The notes under the pieces are model-generated. The model saw only the letters and a list, made by a program, of their open reading frames with translations. It made no database searches and was not told the origin of the DNA. Below are positions 37,155 to 45,716 of a stretch of DNA of 56,542 nt, piece by piece. This DNA is from JADHUC01 sp964617665. Lineage in GTDB: Bacteria; Planctomycetota; Planctomycetia; Pirellulales; Pirellulaceae. The stretch covers positions 1 through 56,542 of the forward strand of contig CAZUAH010000022.1 in NCBI GenBank assembly GCA_964617665.1. Reading direction: 5' to 3'. Position 1 is the first letter of the stretch. Each line of letters starts with the position of its first letter. The translations under genes were made by a program, and so were the position numbers.

Positions 37155-37191
37155 GGTTGGCTGGCATCGAGCGTTGGTTTGCCGGCCAACC
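37155..37191 (+). terminator. Hairpin between convergent mutase and EndoQ-UvrD genes
   Basis: GGTTGGCTGGC (37155-37165) and GCCGGCCAACC (37181-37191) form an 11-bp stem with one T-G mismatch around a 15-nt loop, 2 bp after the mutase stop codon. No T tract follows. The right arm can alternatively pair with GGCCGGC just downstream. It is a plausible but unproven transcription end. Confidence 0.4.
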
Positions 37192-37279
37192 GGAAGGCCG
37201 GCGAGACTCGAGTACCTTCGTGCGGATTCGACTCGACCTGATACCCGAGAGCGCCTCCCTACTGATAGGCGATCATCGG

Positions 37280-40200
37280 TCAGAAGAGCTGGAGTTGGTT
37301 GTCCTGCGATCGTGGCTTTCTACGTTGTGACTTCCGTTGGCCGCGTTCGAGCAATTCCTCTTGGATCTGCTGCAGGAACGGCGACGGCTTCATCTCTCGC
37401 ACCTTACCGCGCCATAGACGTTTCTTTGCGTAGGAAAGGAAGAGTCGGTTCTTTGCTCGCGTCATTCCGACGAAGAATAGCCGTCGTTCTTCCGCCGTGT
37501 CTGCATCGTCGGAACTGCTCCACTTCAGTGGCAGCAAGCCGTCTTCGCAGCCGACTAGGAACACGACGGGGAATTCCAGCCCTTTTGACGCGTGGAGTGT
37601 CAACAGCGAGACGCGATCGGCGCGCGCGTCCCACAGGTCGGCATCGACTCCCATCGCCAATTCGGTAAGTAAACTCGATGGATCGTCACCGCAACGCTCG
37701 GCTAGCGGATGTAATTGGGCTAGGTAGTCAGCGGCCTCGGGATACTCGCCCCAAACGGCGTCGGCTGCCTGCTTCAACAGATCGACGGCGCTTCTCCCGG
37801 AACATGCCTCGGCCGCCGGGCTCAGTTCGTCCTGAAGAAATCGTATCATGGCCTGGACCGCGGGTTCGTCGGTCAGGCTGCGGTGGGACTTCTTCTGATA
37901 CGGCATGCCCGACCGCGCCAGCGCTTCGATAAGCGGATCGGCCTGCGCGTCGGTACGATACAGGACTGCGAAGTCGGCGAATGAAAGCGATTCGCCCTCG
38001 TGGGTTTCGACGCGGCCGCTATCCATCGAGAAGAACGTCGAGCCACCGATCAGCCGCTCGATCGTATGGACGACGAATTCAGCTTCAGCCCGTTCGGTCG
38101 GGCAATTCTCGATGCGCACGAGTTCAGCGTCCACCACGAGCGATTGAAGCGACCGCTGGTCTACGAGGCTAGTCGGCGCGACTGCCTGCAACGCTGCATC
38201 GACGATGGTCTGCGACGATCGGTAGTTGCGGGTCAGGTGGACCGTTACCGCTTCTGGGTAATCTTGGCTGAATCGCAGAAACGCCTGAGGATTCGCGCCA
38301 CGGAAGCCGTATATCGACTGATCTGGATCACCAATAGCGCAGATGTTCCCGTCGTGCGAGACAAGCTGCCGAACCAACCGGTATTGGCTGTCGTCGATGT
38401 CCTGATACTCATCGACCGAGATCCACCGCCAGCGCTCTTGATACTCGCCAGCCAGTTTTGCGTCGCTTTCCAACAGTTGGACGGGTAGCACGATCAGATC
38501 GTCGAAATCGAGCAGTGCTTCTTCGTGTAGCAACTGCTGATACTGCTCATGCATACGGCCCTCGTCCGTCGGCGGATCAGCAAGACTACCAACTCGCTTT
38601 GCTTTCGATATCTCGGCCAGGGCACGCTTGGCGGCGCGTTCTTTCAGGCCGAGTCGTTCGACGAGTAGCTGCTGGCGGTCTTCGTCCCCCGCAACGCGGA
38701 ACGAGTCGGGTATTCCGAGACGCCGTACATTCTCCCGGATGATCGACAGTCCCAATGAATGAAATGTCATGACCGTTACTCGCTCGCCGCCGTCGGGCAA
38801 CAGTTGCGTCAGCCGCTCGGTCATCTCGCCCGCAGCTCGCCGACTGAACGTGATCGCGAGGCATGTTTCGGGATGCGCGTCGCGATCCGCGATCATGTGC
38901 GCGATCCGATGAGTCAACGTGCGGGTCTTGCCAGTACCGGGGCCGGCCACGATTAACAGCGGGCCAGATACGACTTCGGCGGCTGCTCGCTGATCGGGAT
39001 CCAAATCGCTAAGAAAGCTGCCGGCGGGAGGTGGCGAAACAGAACCGGAGGGCGAGGAAGTTGGAGAGACCGGGCGTGAGGCCCATGGGGGCGGATCCTC
39101 TTGGACCTGTTGAGCCGGGCGTTCGTCGCCCGACGGTTTCCTGGATTCCGATCGGCGAGTCGCGCCAACCTTGCCGCTTGACGGCGTCTCTGGTTGCTCG
39201 AACAGCAAAGATACGTGCGATCCGCGTGTCAACTCGTCTTTCTCGAAGAGCCGAATGGTGCCGTATTCGCCGTCATAGCCCGCATCGCGAATCACACGTC
39301 CCTCCCGCATGCGTTGAATCGCCTCGGCCATCAGCGGCGAGCCCGCCGCGCGGATGTCTTCGGTTGGCGCTTGCTCGAGGATATACAATTCCGAACCGAC
39401 GCGTGCGAGCAGTTCTTCGTAGGCTTGTTGTACCTTCTTGCTCTTCTCGCCCACGCCGCGGATTTCCGAAATCACTTCCGCCAGTGGTACAAGGCTCCGG
39501 AAGCGGGCTGCTCCGTCGGGACGAAATCCGTCAGAACGGTCAGCCAGTTCGTCCACGCGGTTCATTACGCCGACGGTCAGCTTCTTCCCGCATTCGGGAC
39601 ACACGCTGTCATGTTCGCGCGTCTCCTCGGGCTCCAGCCGGACGCCGCACTTCCGATGGCCGTCCAAATGGTATTTGCCTTCTTCCGGGAAGAACTCGAC
39701 CGTGCCTCCGTAACCCTCGCCAGTCCGCAGCGCCTGCTGCATGGCGAAATAGTCCAATTCCGTCTCGAAAACACACGCTTCTCGGCCGATCTTGGGCGGC
39801 GAATGGGCGTCCGAATTCGATACCAGCCTGTAACCGTCCAGTTGGGAAAGACGCCAATTCATCGCGGGATCGGACGACAAACCCGTTTCCAAGGCGAATA
39901 TCTCGGAAGCCAAGTCGTCGTAGCATTCGTCGACCGAATCAAAGCCGGATTTCGAGCCCAAGACGGCAAACCACGGCGTCCAGATGTGCGCCGGCACCAA
40001 GTAACAGCCCTCGCCGCTTTCGAGGGTGATCTCCAGCAAGTCCCGCGAGTCAAGACCAAGGATAGGCCGACCGTCAGAGCGGACGTTGCCGATGGCGGCC
40101 AGTTTCTGTGTCAAACGCTCCGCTTTCTCCAAGTCCGGCGCATAGATCACGTGGTGCACCTTGCGCGTTCGGTCGCCTTTCTTGTAGATGGTCGAGATTT

Positions 40201-40468
40201 CGACCTGCAGCATGAAACGCGTGTCGCCGGCCAGTTCGGCTTGCTGTTCGACCTCCCGGGCCAGGTCGTCGCGCAATCGAAATAGGCCCGGTTCGGCGGG
40301 GACGAGTTTCTCTTTGATCTCGGCAAACCACTGTGGATGCGTGAAATCACCCGTGCCCAGAACCGACACGCCCTTTTTACTCGCCCAGATGGCCAGGTGC
40401 TCCAGGTCGCATTCTCGGCTGGTAGCCCGTGAATATTTCGAATGGATGTGCAAATCGGCGTAGAACAT
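37280..40468 (-). CDS. EndoQ-like PHP endonuclease fused to UvrD/PcrA-type SF1 helicase
   Basis: 1,062 residues. Residues 1-430 match the EndoQ/TIGR00375 layout: PHP metal ligands D5-H7-H9 (DLHIHSKYS), D41/H44 (TGDFTHP), E90, H105/H106, H161 (PAHIWTPW) and D220/H222 (NSDAHSPPKIG). A zinc-finger-like element follows (C274, C290, C293), then LTVGVMNRVDELADR and a helix-hairpin-helix (IRGVGEKSKK). EndoQ enzymes cut 5' of deaminated bases. A proline-rich linker (about 440-485) joins a helicase with Walker A AGPGTGKTRT (about 507-516), DEYQD (about 685-690), GDPDQSIYGFRGA, HLTRNYRSS, TLHASKGLEFPVVF and VGMTRAKNRLFLSYA. It ends QLQLF. The fusion suggests incision coupled to unwinding. AGGAG lies 11 nt before the ATG. 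Confidence 0.87.
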   Translation of the reverse strand: MFYADLHIHSKYSRATSRECDLEHLAIWASKKGVSVLGTGDFTHPQWFAEIKEKLVPAEPGLFRLRDDLAREVEQQAELAGDTRFMLQVEISTIYKKGDRTRKVHHVIYAPDLEKAERLTQKLAAIGNVRSDGRPILGLDSRDLLEITLESGEGCYLVPAHIWTPWFAVLGSKSGFDSVDECYDDLASEIFALETGLSSDPAMNWRLSQLDGYRLVSNSDAHSPPKIGREACVFETELDYFAMQQALRTGEGYGGTVEFFPEEGKYHLDGHRKCGVRLEPEETREHDSVCPECGKKLTVGVMNRVDELADRSDGFRPDGAARFRSLVPLAEVISEIRGVGEKSKKVQQAYEELLARVGSELYILEQAPTEDIRAAGSPLMAEAIQRMREGRVIRDAGYDGEYGTIRLFEKDELTRGSHVSLLFEQPETPSSGKVGATRRSESRKPSGDERPAQQVQEDPPPWASRPVSPTSSPSGSVSPPPAGSFLSDLDPDQRAAAEVVSGPLLIVAGPGTGKTRTLTHRIAHMIADRDAHPETCLAITFSRRAAGEMTERLTQLLPDGGERVTVMTFHSLGLSIIRENVRRLGIPDSFRVAGDEDRQQLLVERLGLKERAAKRALAEISKAKRVGSLADPPTDEGRMHEQYQQLLHEEALLDFDDLIVLPVQLLESDAKLAGEYQERWRWISVDEYQDIDDSQYRLVRQLVSHDGNICAIGDPDQSIYGFRGANPQAFLRFSQDYPEAVTVHLTRNYRSSQTIVDAALQAVAPTSLVDQRSLQSLVVDAELVRIENCPTERAEAEFVVHTIERLIGGSTFFSMDSGRVETHEGESLSFADFAVLYRTDAQADPLIEALARSGMPYQKKSHRSLTDEPAVQAMIRFLQDELSPAAEACSGRSAVDLLKQAADAVWGEYPEAADYLAQLHPLAERCGDDPSSLLTELAMGVDADLWDARADRVSLLTLHASKGLEFPVVFLVGCEDGLLPLKWSSSDDADTAEERRLFFVGMTRAKNRLFLSYAKKRLWRGKVREMKPSPFLQQIQEELLERGQRKSQRRKPRSQDNQLQLF

Positions 40469-40629
40469 GGGCGGCAGGCTCCTTCCCAGATGAAGAGACC
40501 ATCATAGCGCCCGGATTATCGAGATTTGCGAGTATAGATGCAACCGCCGGGAGCCTGGATCCTCTCCACTGATGAGAGACTCGGGGTATAATGGGGATAC
40601 CATCCAGGCGTTTGGCAAAGGGCGATGCG

Positions 40630-41568
40630 ATGATCTGGTGGATAGCAGTCGCTGCTGTGGCGGCCGTACTGTTGGCCTTGTGGCTGATTGGGGAACGAGG
40701 CCGGTTGCTCTTGCCATCCACGCGCGAAACCCATCGGAAGCACGGAGTCTTCCTGCTGCTAACCGTGCGTGGCCTGCACTTCTATATTTATGGCCGTTGG
40801 CCTCGCCTGTACATCGGTTTTCTGATCAAGCATTTGTTCGGCTTCCTCAAGCGGCGGGGATCACGCGCCACTCGCTGGCTGGCAGACCACTATCATGGCA
40901 AGGTGTTGACGTCCGAGAGTGCCAAGTCCATCGTCACTATCAATCGAGACATTCCGTTGCGCGATCTGGAACAAATCGTGCCATATCGGTTGGCTCGGAA
41001 TTTCGTCCTGGAGAAATCGCCCGACATCGTTGTGTTTGAGTGTCCGTGTCGACACGTTCGCGAGAACCCCTGTCGGCCCACACAAGTGTGTATGGTCATG
41101 GGGCAGCCTTTTGTGGACTTAATATTGGAGCACCATCCCAAGACAAGCCGCCGGATCTCGCAGGAGGAAGCATTGGATCTTCTGGAAGCGGAGCATCGAC
41201 GCGGTCACGTTCATTCGGCCTGGTTCAAAGACGCTTGCTTCGAGCGATTCTTTGCCATCTGCAATTGCTGCAAATGCTGTTGCGGAGGCATCGACGCCAT
41301 GATCAATTACGGCATCCCAGTGATGACCTCGTCGGGATATGTTGCTGAGGTTGACGGTGAGCAGTGCGAAGGCTGTGGCAGTTGCGAAGACACCTGCCCG
41401 TTCGAGGCTATCCGAGTCGACGAGCAGGCGAACGTTGACAACGCAGCGTGTATGGGTTGCGGCGTCTGCGAGGGCCAGTGTCCTGCCGACGCCATATCGC
41501 TGGTTCGCGACGTGACTAAGGGGATGCCGCTCGACGTCCGCACGATGGTGGAAGAGGCCGTGCGTTAG
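40630..41568 (+). CDS. Membrane-anchored 4Fe-4S ferredoxin-type protein
   Basis: 312 residues from the ATG preceded by an AAAGGG-like site; the frame is open 13 codons further upstream. One N-terminal TM (WWIAVAAVAAVLLALWLIG) anchors it. Two classical 4Fe-4S motifs lie at the C-terminus: C246-x2-C249-x2-C252-x3-C256-P and C274-x2-C277-x2-C280-x3-C284-P, the 2x[4Fe-4S] ferredoxin arrangement. Upstream are two further cysteine groups, ECPCRHVRENPC...C (138-154) and CNCCKCCCGG, which may hold an additional cluster or metal. It is probably an electron carrier or oxidoreductase subunit; no catalytic partner is adjacent. It is divergent from the EndoQ-UvrD gene and convergent with the methyltransferase gene. 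Confidence 0.75.
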   Translation: MIWWIAVAAVAAVLLALWLIGERGRLLLPSTRETHRKHGVFLLLTVRGLHFYIYGRWPRLYIGFLIKHLFGFLKRRGSRATRWLADHYHGKVLTSESAKSIVTINRDIPLRDLEQIVPYRLARNFVLEKSPDIVVFECPCRHVRENPCRPTQVCMVMGQPFVDLILEHHPKTSRRISQEEALDLLEAEHRRGHVHSAWFKDACFERFFAICNCCKCCCGGIDAMINYGIPVMTSSGYVAEVDGEQCEGCGSCEDTCPFEAIRVDEQANVDNAACMGCGVCEGQCPADAISLVRDVTKGMPLDVRTMVEEAVR

Positions 41569-41613
41569 GGCAATCGGTGGATGCGCGGGGCTCTTGGCTC
41601 GATTCCCAACGAC

Positions 41614-42240
41614 CTACTCGTCCTCGTCGACGTCCAGTTCTTCCTCAGCTTCCTCGTCTTCCTCCCCCGGCTTCAACGGCGTCGTCCACTGATAGATGTA
41701 GTGCTCGACGGCGTCTTCTTTCGACGTCATTGTGATCGTCTTGTCAGCGGGATAACCCTCGATTGCGTAGTCGTGGGCCACTATCCGCGAGCCGGGCTTC
41801 AGCTTGTTGAGCTGTGGAACTAGTTTGACGTTCATCGAAGGCAGCAGGTAGAGCGTGATCACGCTGGCTTCGCTAAGGTCCAGCGTGAAGATATCTTTGC
41901 GTTCGATCTTCACCAGATCCTCGACGCCGTTCCGTTTCACATTCTCCAGTGCTTCCCGCACTCGGACCGGATTGATGTCGTACCCGATACCGCGGCACCC
42001 GTATTTCTTAGCGGCCGTGACAACGATCCGTCCGTCGCCGCATCCCAGGTCATACAGTACGTCGTCCTTGGTCACCTTGACCATGTCCAGCATCTTCGCA
42101 ACCACGTCGCGCGGGCTGCCAACGTAGACAACGTCGGGCGTACGTTTTTCGGTCGTCCCCTCCGCCCCGGTACAGCCGGTGGGACACAAGGAAACGAAGA
42201 GAATCAACACAGCGGCGGGAACGAATGAAATGCGAGACAT
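41614..42240 (-). CDS. Exported class I SAM-dependent methyltransferase
   Basis: 208 residues from the ATG with AGGAG 9 nt upstream; a longer frame upstream overlaps the permease gene and has no such site. Residues 1-23 look like a signal peptide or lipoprotein leader (FVPAAVLILFVSLCPTGC; the lipobox is imperfect). Motif I is intact: LYDLGCGDGRIVV (D64 to G70), followed by GIGYDINP, the acidic end of strand 2. Other family features include DIFTLDLSEASVITLYLLPSMN and LKPGSRIVAHDY. The C-terminus is strongly acidic (EEDEEAEEELDVDEDE). Members of this family with leaders occur in several phyla. The methyl acceptor, and how SAM reaches an exported enzyme, are unknown. Last gene of a probable LRR-permease-methyltransferase operon. 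Confidence 0.8.
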   Translation of the reverse strand: MSRISFVPAAVLILFVSLCPTGCTGAEGTTEKRTPDVVYVGSPRDVVAKMLDMVKVTKDDVLYDLGCGDGRIVVTAAKKYGCRGIGYDINPVRVREALENVKRNGVEDLVKIERKDIFTLDLSEASVITLYLLPSMNVKLVPQLNKLKPGSRIVAHDYAIEGYPADKTITMTSKEDAVEHYIYQWTTPLKPGEEDEEAEEELDVDEDE

Positions 42241-42269
42241 GAATGAACTCCTGTGAAAACTGTGGTATA

Positions 42270-43751
42270 TCAGGCGGAGTCTGAAGTGCCGTTCCGCCTG
42301 GTTGCTTGGCTGATGAGGTATAGGGGAATTCCTATCAATAAAGGCACAATCCCCAACAAGGAAAGCTGCTTGGCGTATGTCAGCGCCGAGTAGAGCATAA
42401 AGACGCACATCCCACAGAACAGGGTTGGCTCCAAAGGATACAGCGGTGCAGAAAACGGGCGTGGGCGACCACGGTCCTTGAAACGCAGCACGAACAAAGA
42501 AATCCCGGTCAGGAGGAAGAAAACCCAGAACACGGGGGCAGTCGCCGCCACTAACGTGTCGAAGCCGCCGAGGGTCTCCTCGCCCGGCAACGGTTGAAAG
42601 CCCATCTTCGTCAAGGCAGCGTCCATCTGCGTGCGCCCGGCATCCGTTCCCACCAGGAGAATCAATATCAGCGCGCATGCCGACTGAGCGAGAATCGCGC
42701 CTACCGGAGCACTGCCACGGCCGCTCCATCGCCCCAGCCAGGCAAACACTCGGTGGTCCGAACCCAAGCTAACGTAGACGCGTGCGCCAGTAAAAATCAT
42801 CCCGTTGATCGCTCCCAGCGCCGAGAGCATGACCAGCAGACTCATGCCCTTGCCGCCCCAATTGCCCCAGGCCATCTGAAGCACATCGGCCGCCGGCGCG
42901 TTGGATTCGCGGACTCCCACGAAGCCAAGGCCCCAGAGGTAAGCACCGTTGACCAAGAGATAGATCAGCAAGATGCTGGCGACGCCAAGGATCAAGGCTA
43001 GCGGTATGTTACGGCTACGGTTGCGCACCTCGGCCGCTACGAATGCCGCGTCGTTCCAGCCACCGTACGCGTACAGCACCAGCACCATTGACAAGCCGAA
43101 GCCTAGATATGGCAGCGGTTTCGCGGGGGCCATTGACGCGTCTCCGCCCCAGCCGTAGCCGGCCACAACGATCGCGCAAAGCCCCACGACCTTGACTACG
43201 GTCAAAATGTTTTGCACGGTTTTTCCGGCCACGACGCCAAGAAGATTCAACACCGTCAGCACGGCGACCGACCCTACGGCGAACCAAGCCGTCCAGTGCA
43301 GCCGAGTCCGTTCCAACTCACGCAGGGCGTCGGCCGTCAGGTCTTCCGTTGCCTCGGGAACGAGATCGAACAGCGCCACTGCATAGTCGCCGAACGCGTA
43401 AGCCATCGCGCCGATGCTACCGGTTAGGATCGCGGCCAGTTGAGCCCAACCGAAGAGAAATCCAAACGGCCGTCCGAAAGCACGCGTCAGGTAGACGTAG
43501 TCGCCGCCCAGACGCGGGTAGGTAGTTGCCAATTCGGCGTAGCAGATTGATCCGACCAGGGCCAGCATCCCGCCTAACGCCCAACAACCCAAAGCCTGCC
43601 AAGGTCCCCATACGCCGCCGAATACGGTTGGCGGTGCTATGAAAATCGCCGTGCCCACAACGATGCCCACGATAATGCTGACGGCATCCCATAGACCAAG
43701 ATGCGCATCGGTGGAATCGGACTTTGCGGGCTCGTTTGGTGAATCTGGCAT
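42270..43751 (-). CDS. APC-family amino acid permease
   Basis: 493 residues with about 12-13 predicted membrane segments. The start of TM1 carries the APC signature IVGIVVGTAIFIAPP, a small-residue unwound helix that binds the amino acid backbone. Further signatures are CYAELATTYPRLGGDYVYLTRAFG (TM2-3) and YAYGGWNDAAFVAAEVRN (TM6 region). It should transport an amino acid or polyamine across the inner membrane by proton symport or exchange; the substrate cannot be told. It starts 41 bp after the LRR gene and ends 29 bp before the methyltransferase start, so it is likely cotranscribed with both. Confidence 0.88.
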   Translation of the reverse strand: MPDSPNEPAKSDSTDAHLGLWDAVSIIVGIVVGTAIFIAPPTVFGGVWGPWQALGCWALGGMLALVGSICYAELATTYPRLGGDYVYLTRAFGRPFGFLFGWAQLAAILTGSIGAMAYAFGDYAVALFDLVPEATEDLTADALRELERTRLHWTAWFAVGSVAVLTVLNLLGVVAGKTVQNILTVVKVVGLCAIVVAGYGWGGDASMAPAKPLPYLGFGLSMVLVLYAYGGWNDAAFVAAEVRNRSRNIPLALILGVASILLIYLLVNGAYLWGLGFVGVRESNAPAADVLQMAWGNWGGKGMSLLVMLSALGAINGMIFTGARVYVSLGSDHRVFAWLGRWSGRGSAPVGAILAQSACALILILLVGTDAGRTQMDAALTKMGFQPLPGEETLGGFDTLVAATAPVFWVFFLLTGISLFVLRFKDRGRPRPFSAPLYPLEPTLFCGMCVFMLYSALTYAKQLSLLGIVPLLIGIPLYLISQATRRNGTSDSA

Positions 43752-43792
43752 GAGGTCGTGCTCGGTAGACGCTTTGGAAGGGAACTAGTCGG

Positions 43793-44842
43793 TCAATCAT
43801 AGATGGCAAGGCTTGGCGCGTCTTCCTTGAACGCGTCGATGGCGTCCAGCGTCACCTTGGTGTCTTTCACGTACAGCATGCGGAGGTTGTCGAGTCCCCT
43901 CAGTTGCTCCAGGCCAGCGTCGTCCACGTCGCAGCCGTTCAGATTCAGCACGCGCAGTTTGACGATCGGTTTCATGTGTGCCAAGCCGGCCGAGGTTACT
44001 TTCGTACCCGGAATGGCCAACACTTCCACGTGTGGCATCTTCTCCAGCGGTGCCAGTGCGTCGTCGCCAATCTCGCAGTCGGTGAAGTTCAACACTCGCA
44101 GGTTCGACAGGGCCACCAAGTGGACAAGACCGGGACCAGTGACCTTGGTCTTTGGCATTGCCAAGACCTCAATGTTGGTCATGGCCTTGATCGTCGCCAG
44201 ACTCTCGTCCGTGACCTTCGCGTCTTCCAGATAGAGTTCCTGCAAAACGCTCAGGCCGGCAAGCGATTTGAAGCCTTCATCAGTGATCGGGCGGCCACTC
44301 AGCTCCAGAGCGGCAAGTTGATGCAGGCCAGCCAGATTCTTGAGGTCCTCGTCCTTGACCTCCGACTCGGTGCAGTCGGCCGAGTGAACGTTTCCCTTTT
44401 CGTTTAACTCCAGTTCGACCCCTAGCTTTTTCAGCGCGGCCACTGCTTCGGCGTCGTCCGGCTTATCGGGGACTTCGATGACTGTGACGTTCTCGGGGGA
44501 AGGATCCATCAACTTGACTTCGCTTCGATGAACCCAGCCCGTATATCGTTCGCCGTCAACCGTGGCGTACCCTCCAATCCAAACGCCGCGCACCTCAGTT
44601 ACACGAATCTTGTCGCCCGTGGATAAGATGGTTGCCATCTTGTCTTTTAGACCCAATTCCACGTTATCCTTGGCGATGATGATCGTGTCACCTGGAAATA
44701 TGTCGTCTGCAGCCGCGGCCACCGACGCGATAGTACCAGTCACCAGTGCCAACCCTGCAACGCAGACTAGCCCAACGCGAATAGCGCGACGGCCGCTAAT
44801 CACTACTCGTTTTGATCGATGTGCAATGCAGGTCCGGTTCAT
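43793..44842 (-). CDS. Exported SH3-like / leucine-rich-repeat protein
   Basis: 349 residues from the ATG with AGGAG about 10 nt upstream. Residues 1-45 form a signal peptide (IRVGLVCVAGLALVTGTIASVAAAA) with a basic n-region containing an RR pair, not a clear Tat motif. Residues about 46-110 are bacterial SH3-like (NVELGLKDKMATILSTGDKIRVTEVRGVWIG). Residues about 165-335 hold about seven leucine-rich repeats of the planctomycete type (L-x-x-L-x-x-L-x-L-x-x-T-x-V-T-D-x-x-L). It is probably periplasmic and protein-binding; no partner can be named. First gene of the probable three-gene operon. Confidence 0.8.
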   Translation of the reverse strand: MNRTCIAHRSKRVVISGRRAIRVGLVCVAGLALVTGTIASVAAAADDIFPGDTIIIAKDNVELGLKDKMATILSTGDKIRVTEVRGVWIGGYATVDGERYTGWVHRSEVKLMDPSPENVTVIEVPDKPDDAEAVAALKKLGVELELNEKGNVHSADCTESEVKDEDLKNLAGLHQLAALELSGRPITDEGFKSLAGLSVLQELYLEDAKVTDESLATIKAMTNIEVLAMPKTKVTGPGLVHLVALSNLRVLNFTDCEIGDDALAPLEKMPHVEVLAIPGTKVTSAGLAHMKPIVKLRVLNLNGCDVDDAGLEQLRGLDNLRMLYVKDTKVTLDAIDAFKEDAPSLAIYD

Positions 44843-44972
44843 TGGTTTGGAACTCCTCTTAGCGCAGTGGCGAGCCTTTGGCAGGCGACAAGGCACAAGT
44901 GTATTCACGAGGCAGGACGCCGTTCGGCAAATCGACAAGTATAACGACGACGATGTTTAAATGGAAATCAAA

Positions 44973-45008
44973 ACACCCCGGCTGTCGTGGTTTTCACCGC
45001 CGGGGTGT
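44973..45008 (-). terminator. Rho-independent-type terminator after the tatA pair
   Basis: ACACCCCGGC (44973-44982) and GCCGGGGTGT (44999-45008) form a perfect 10-bp stem with a 16-nt loop. Read on the minus strand the stem is followed by TTTTGATTT. It lies 30 bp after the stop of the downstream TatA gene and separates the tatA pair from the LRR operon. Confidence 0.75.
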
Positions 45009-45038
45009 CGGTTGAAGTCTTCAACGAAGCCGTATCGA

Positions 45039-45383
45039 TTAGCTGTTTTCCGCGGCCGGCTCCCGTTCGGATTCGGCAGTTGCCTGCTCGGATTCTGACG
45101 GCTCCTCTTGAGGTTCGGCGGGCGGGGGCTCAAACTTCGGGGCTGTGGCTTCGTCGTAATCGTCATATTCGTCGTAGGACGATTCCTCTGTGTACGACGA
45201 ATCAGAGGTGGCCGAGTATACGTCCGATCGGACATCCATTGAGGATTGAATGTCCGTCAGACCCCGGCGAAACTCTGCGTAGCTCTTGCCCATCGACTTA
45301 GCGACATCCGGCAGCTTTCTACCGAACAGCAACACGGCAACGATGCCGATAATGACCAATTCCTGCATTCCCAGTCCAAACAT
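45039..45383 (-). CDS. tatA: TatA/TatE-family twin-arginine translocase subunit (paralogue 1)
   Basis: 114 residues. One N-terminal TM (QELVIIGIVAVLLFG) is followed by the FGRKLPDVAKSMGKSYAEFRRGL amphipathic helix, with the TatA hallmark FG-x-[KR]-LP. The C-terminus is long, acidic and Tyr/Pro/Glu-rich. TatA oligomers help open the path for folded proteins carrying twin-arginine signals. AAAAAGGG lies 8 nt before the ATG. It starts 78 bp after the stop of a second TatA gene, so the two are likely cotranscribed. TatB function cannot be excluded. No tatC is in the window. Confidence 0.85.
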   Translation of the reverse strand: MFGLGMQELVIIGIVAVLLFGRKLPDVAKSMGKSYAEFRRGLTDIQSSMDVRSDVYSATSDSSYTEESSYDEYDDYDEATAPKFEPPPAEPQEEPSESEQATAESEREPAAENS

Positions 45384-45461
45384 GGTCTACCCTTTTTGGC
45401 ATGAATACTATTTCAGCTTCAGAACACACTCGCGGAAGGAGGCGGCAATGGTACGCCGCTG

Positions 45462-45716
45462 CTAAGCCTCTTCCACCTTGGCTTCTTCCACCTTCTTAGT
45501 TTCTTTGCCCGATTCTTTCGACTCGCTGAGAGCCGGCTCGCCTTCTTCCTCGTCGTCGCCGGTATCTCGAATGCCTTTCTTGAATTCAACGACGCTACGT
45601 CCCATGGAACGCATCATGCTGGGGAGCCGATTTCCGAACAACAGCAGGATCACCGCCAGCACAATGAGCGCTTCGAAGTGTCCGGGCAGGCCAAAGAATG
45701 CAAATAGTGTTGTCAT
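45462..45716 (-). CDS. TatA-family twin-arginine translocase subunit (paralogue 2)
   Basis: 84 residues with one N-terminal TM (HFEALIVLAVILLLFG) followed by FGNRLPSMMRSMGRSVVEFKKGI, the TatA-type hinge and amphipathic helix, and a charged Glu/Lys-rich tail. It has an extended N-terminus (MTTLFAFFGLPG) compared with paralogue 1. It is the upstream member of a tandem tatA pair. Such pairs are common in planctomycetes; division of labour between the two is unknown. Confidence 0.85.
   Translation of the reverse strand: MTTLFAFFGLPGHFEALIVLAVILLLFGNRLPSMMRSMGRSVVEFKKGIRDTGDDEEEGEPALSESKESGKETKKVEEAKVEEA

Noticed and set aside
39194..40285. 363-codon plus-strand frame opposite the EndoQ half
   Set aside because: The minus strand encodes complete PHP motifs; the plus frame is a shadow without recognisable motifs.
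42241..42729. Upstream extension of the methyltransferase frame (to a 371-codon reading)
   Set aside because: The extension overlaps the APC permease coding region and lacks a ribosome binding site; the ATG at 42240 has AGGAG upstream and a signal peptide directly after it.
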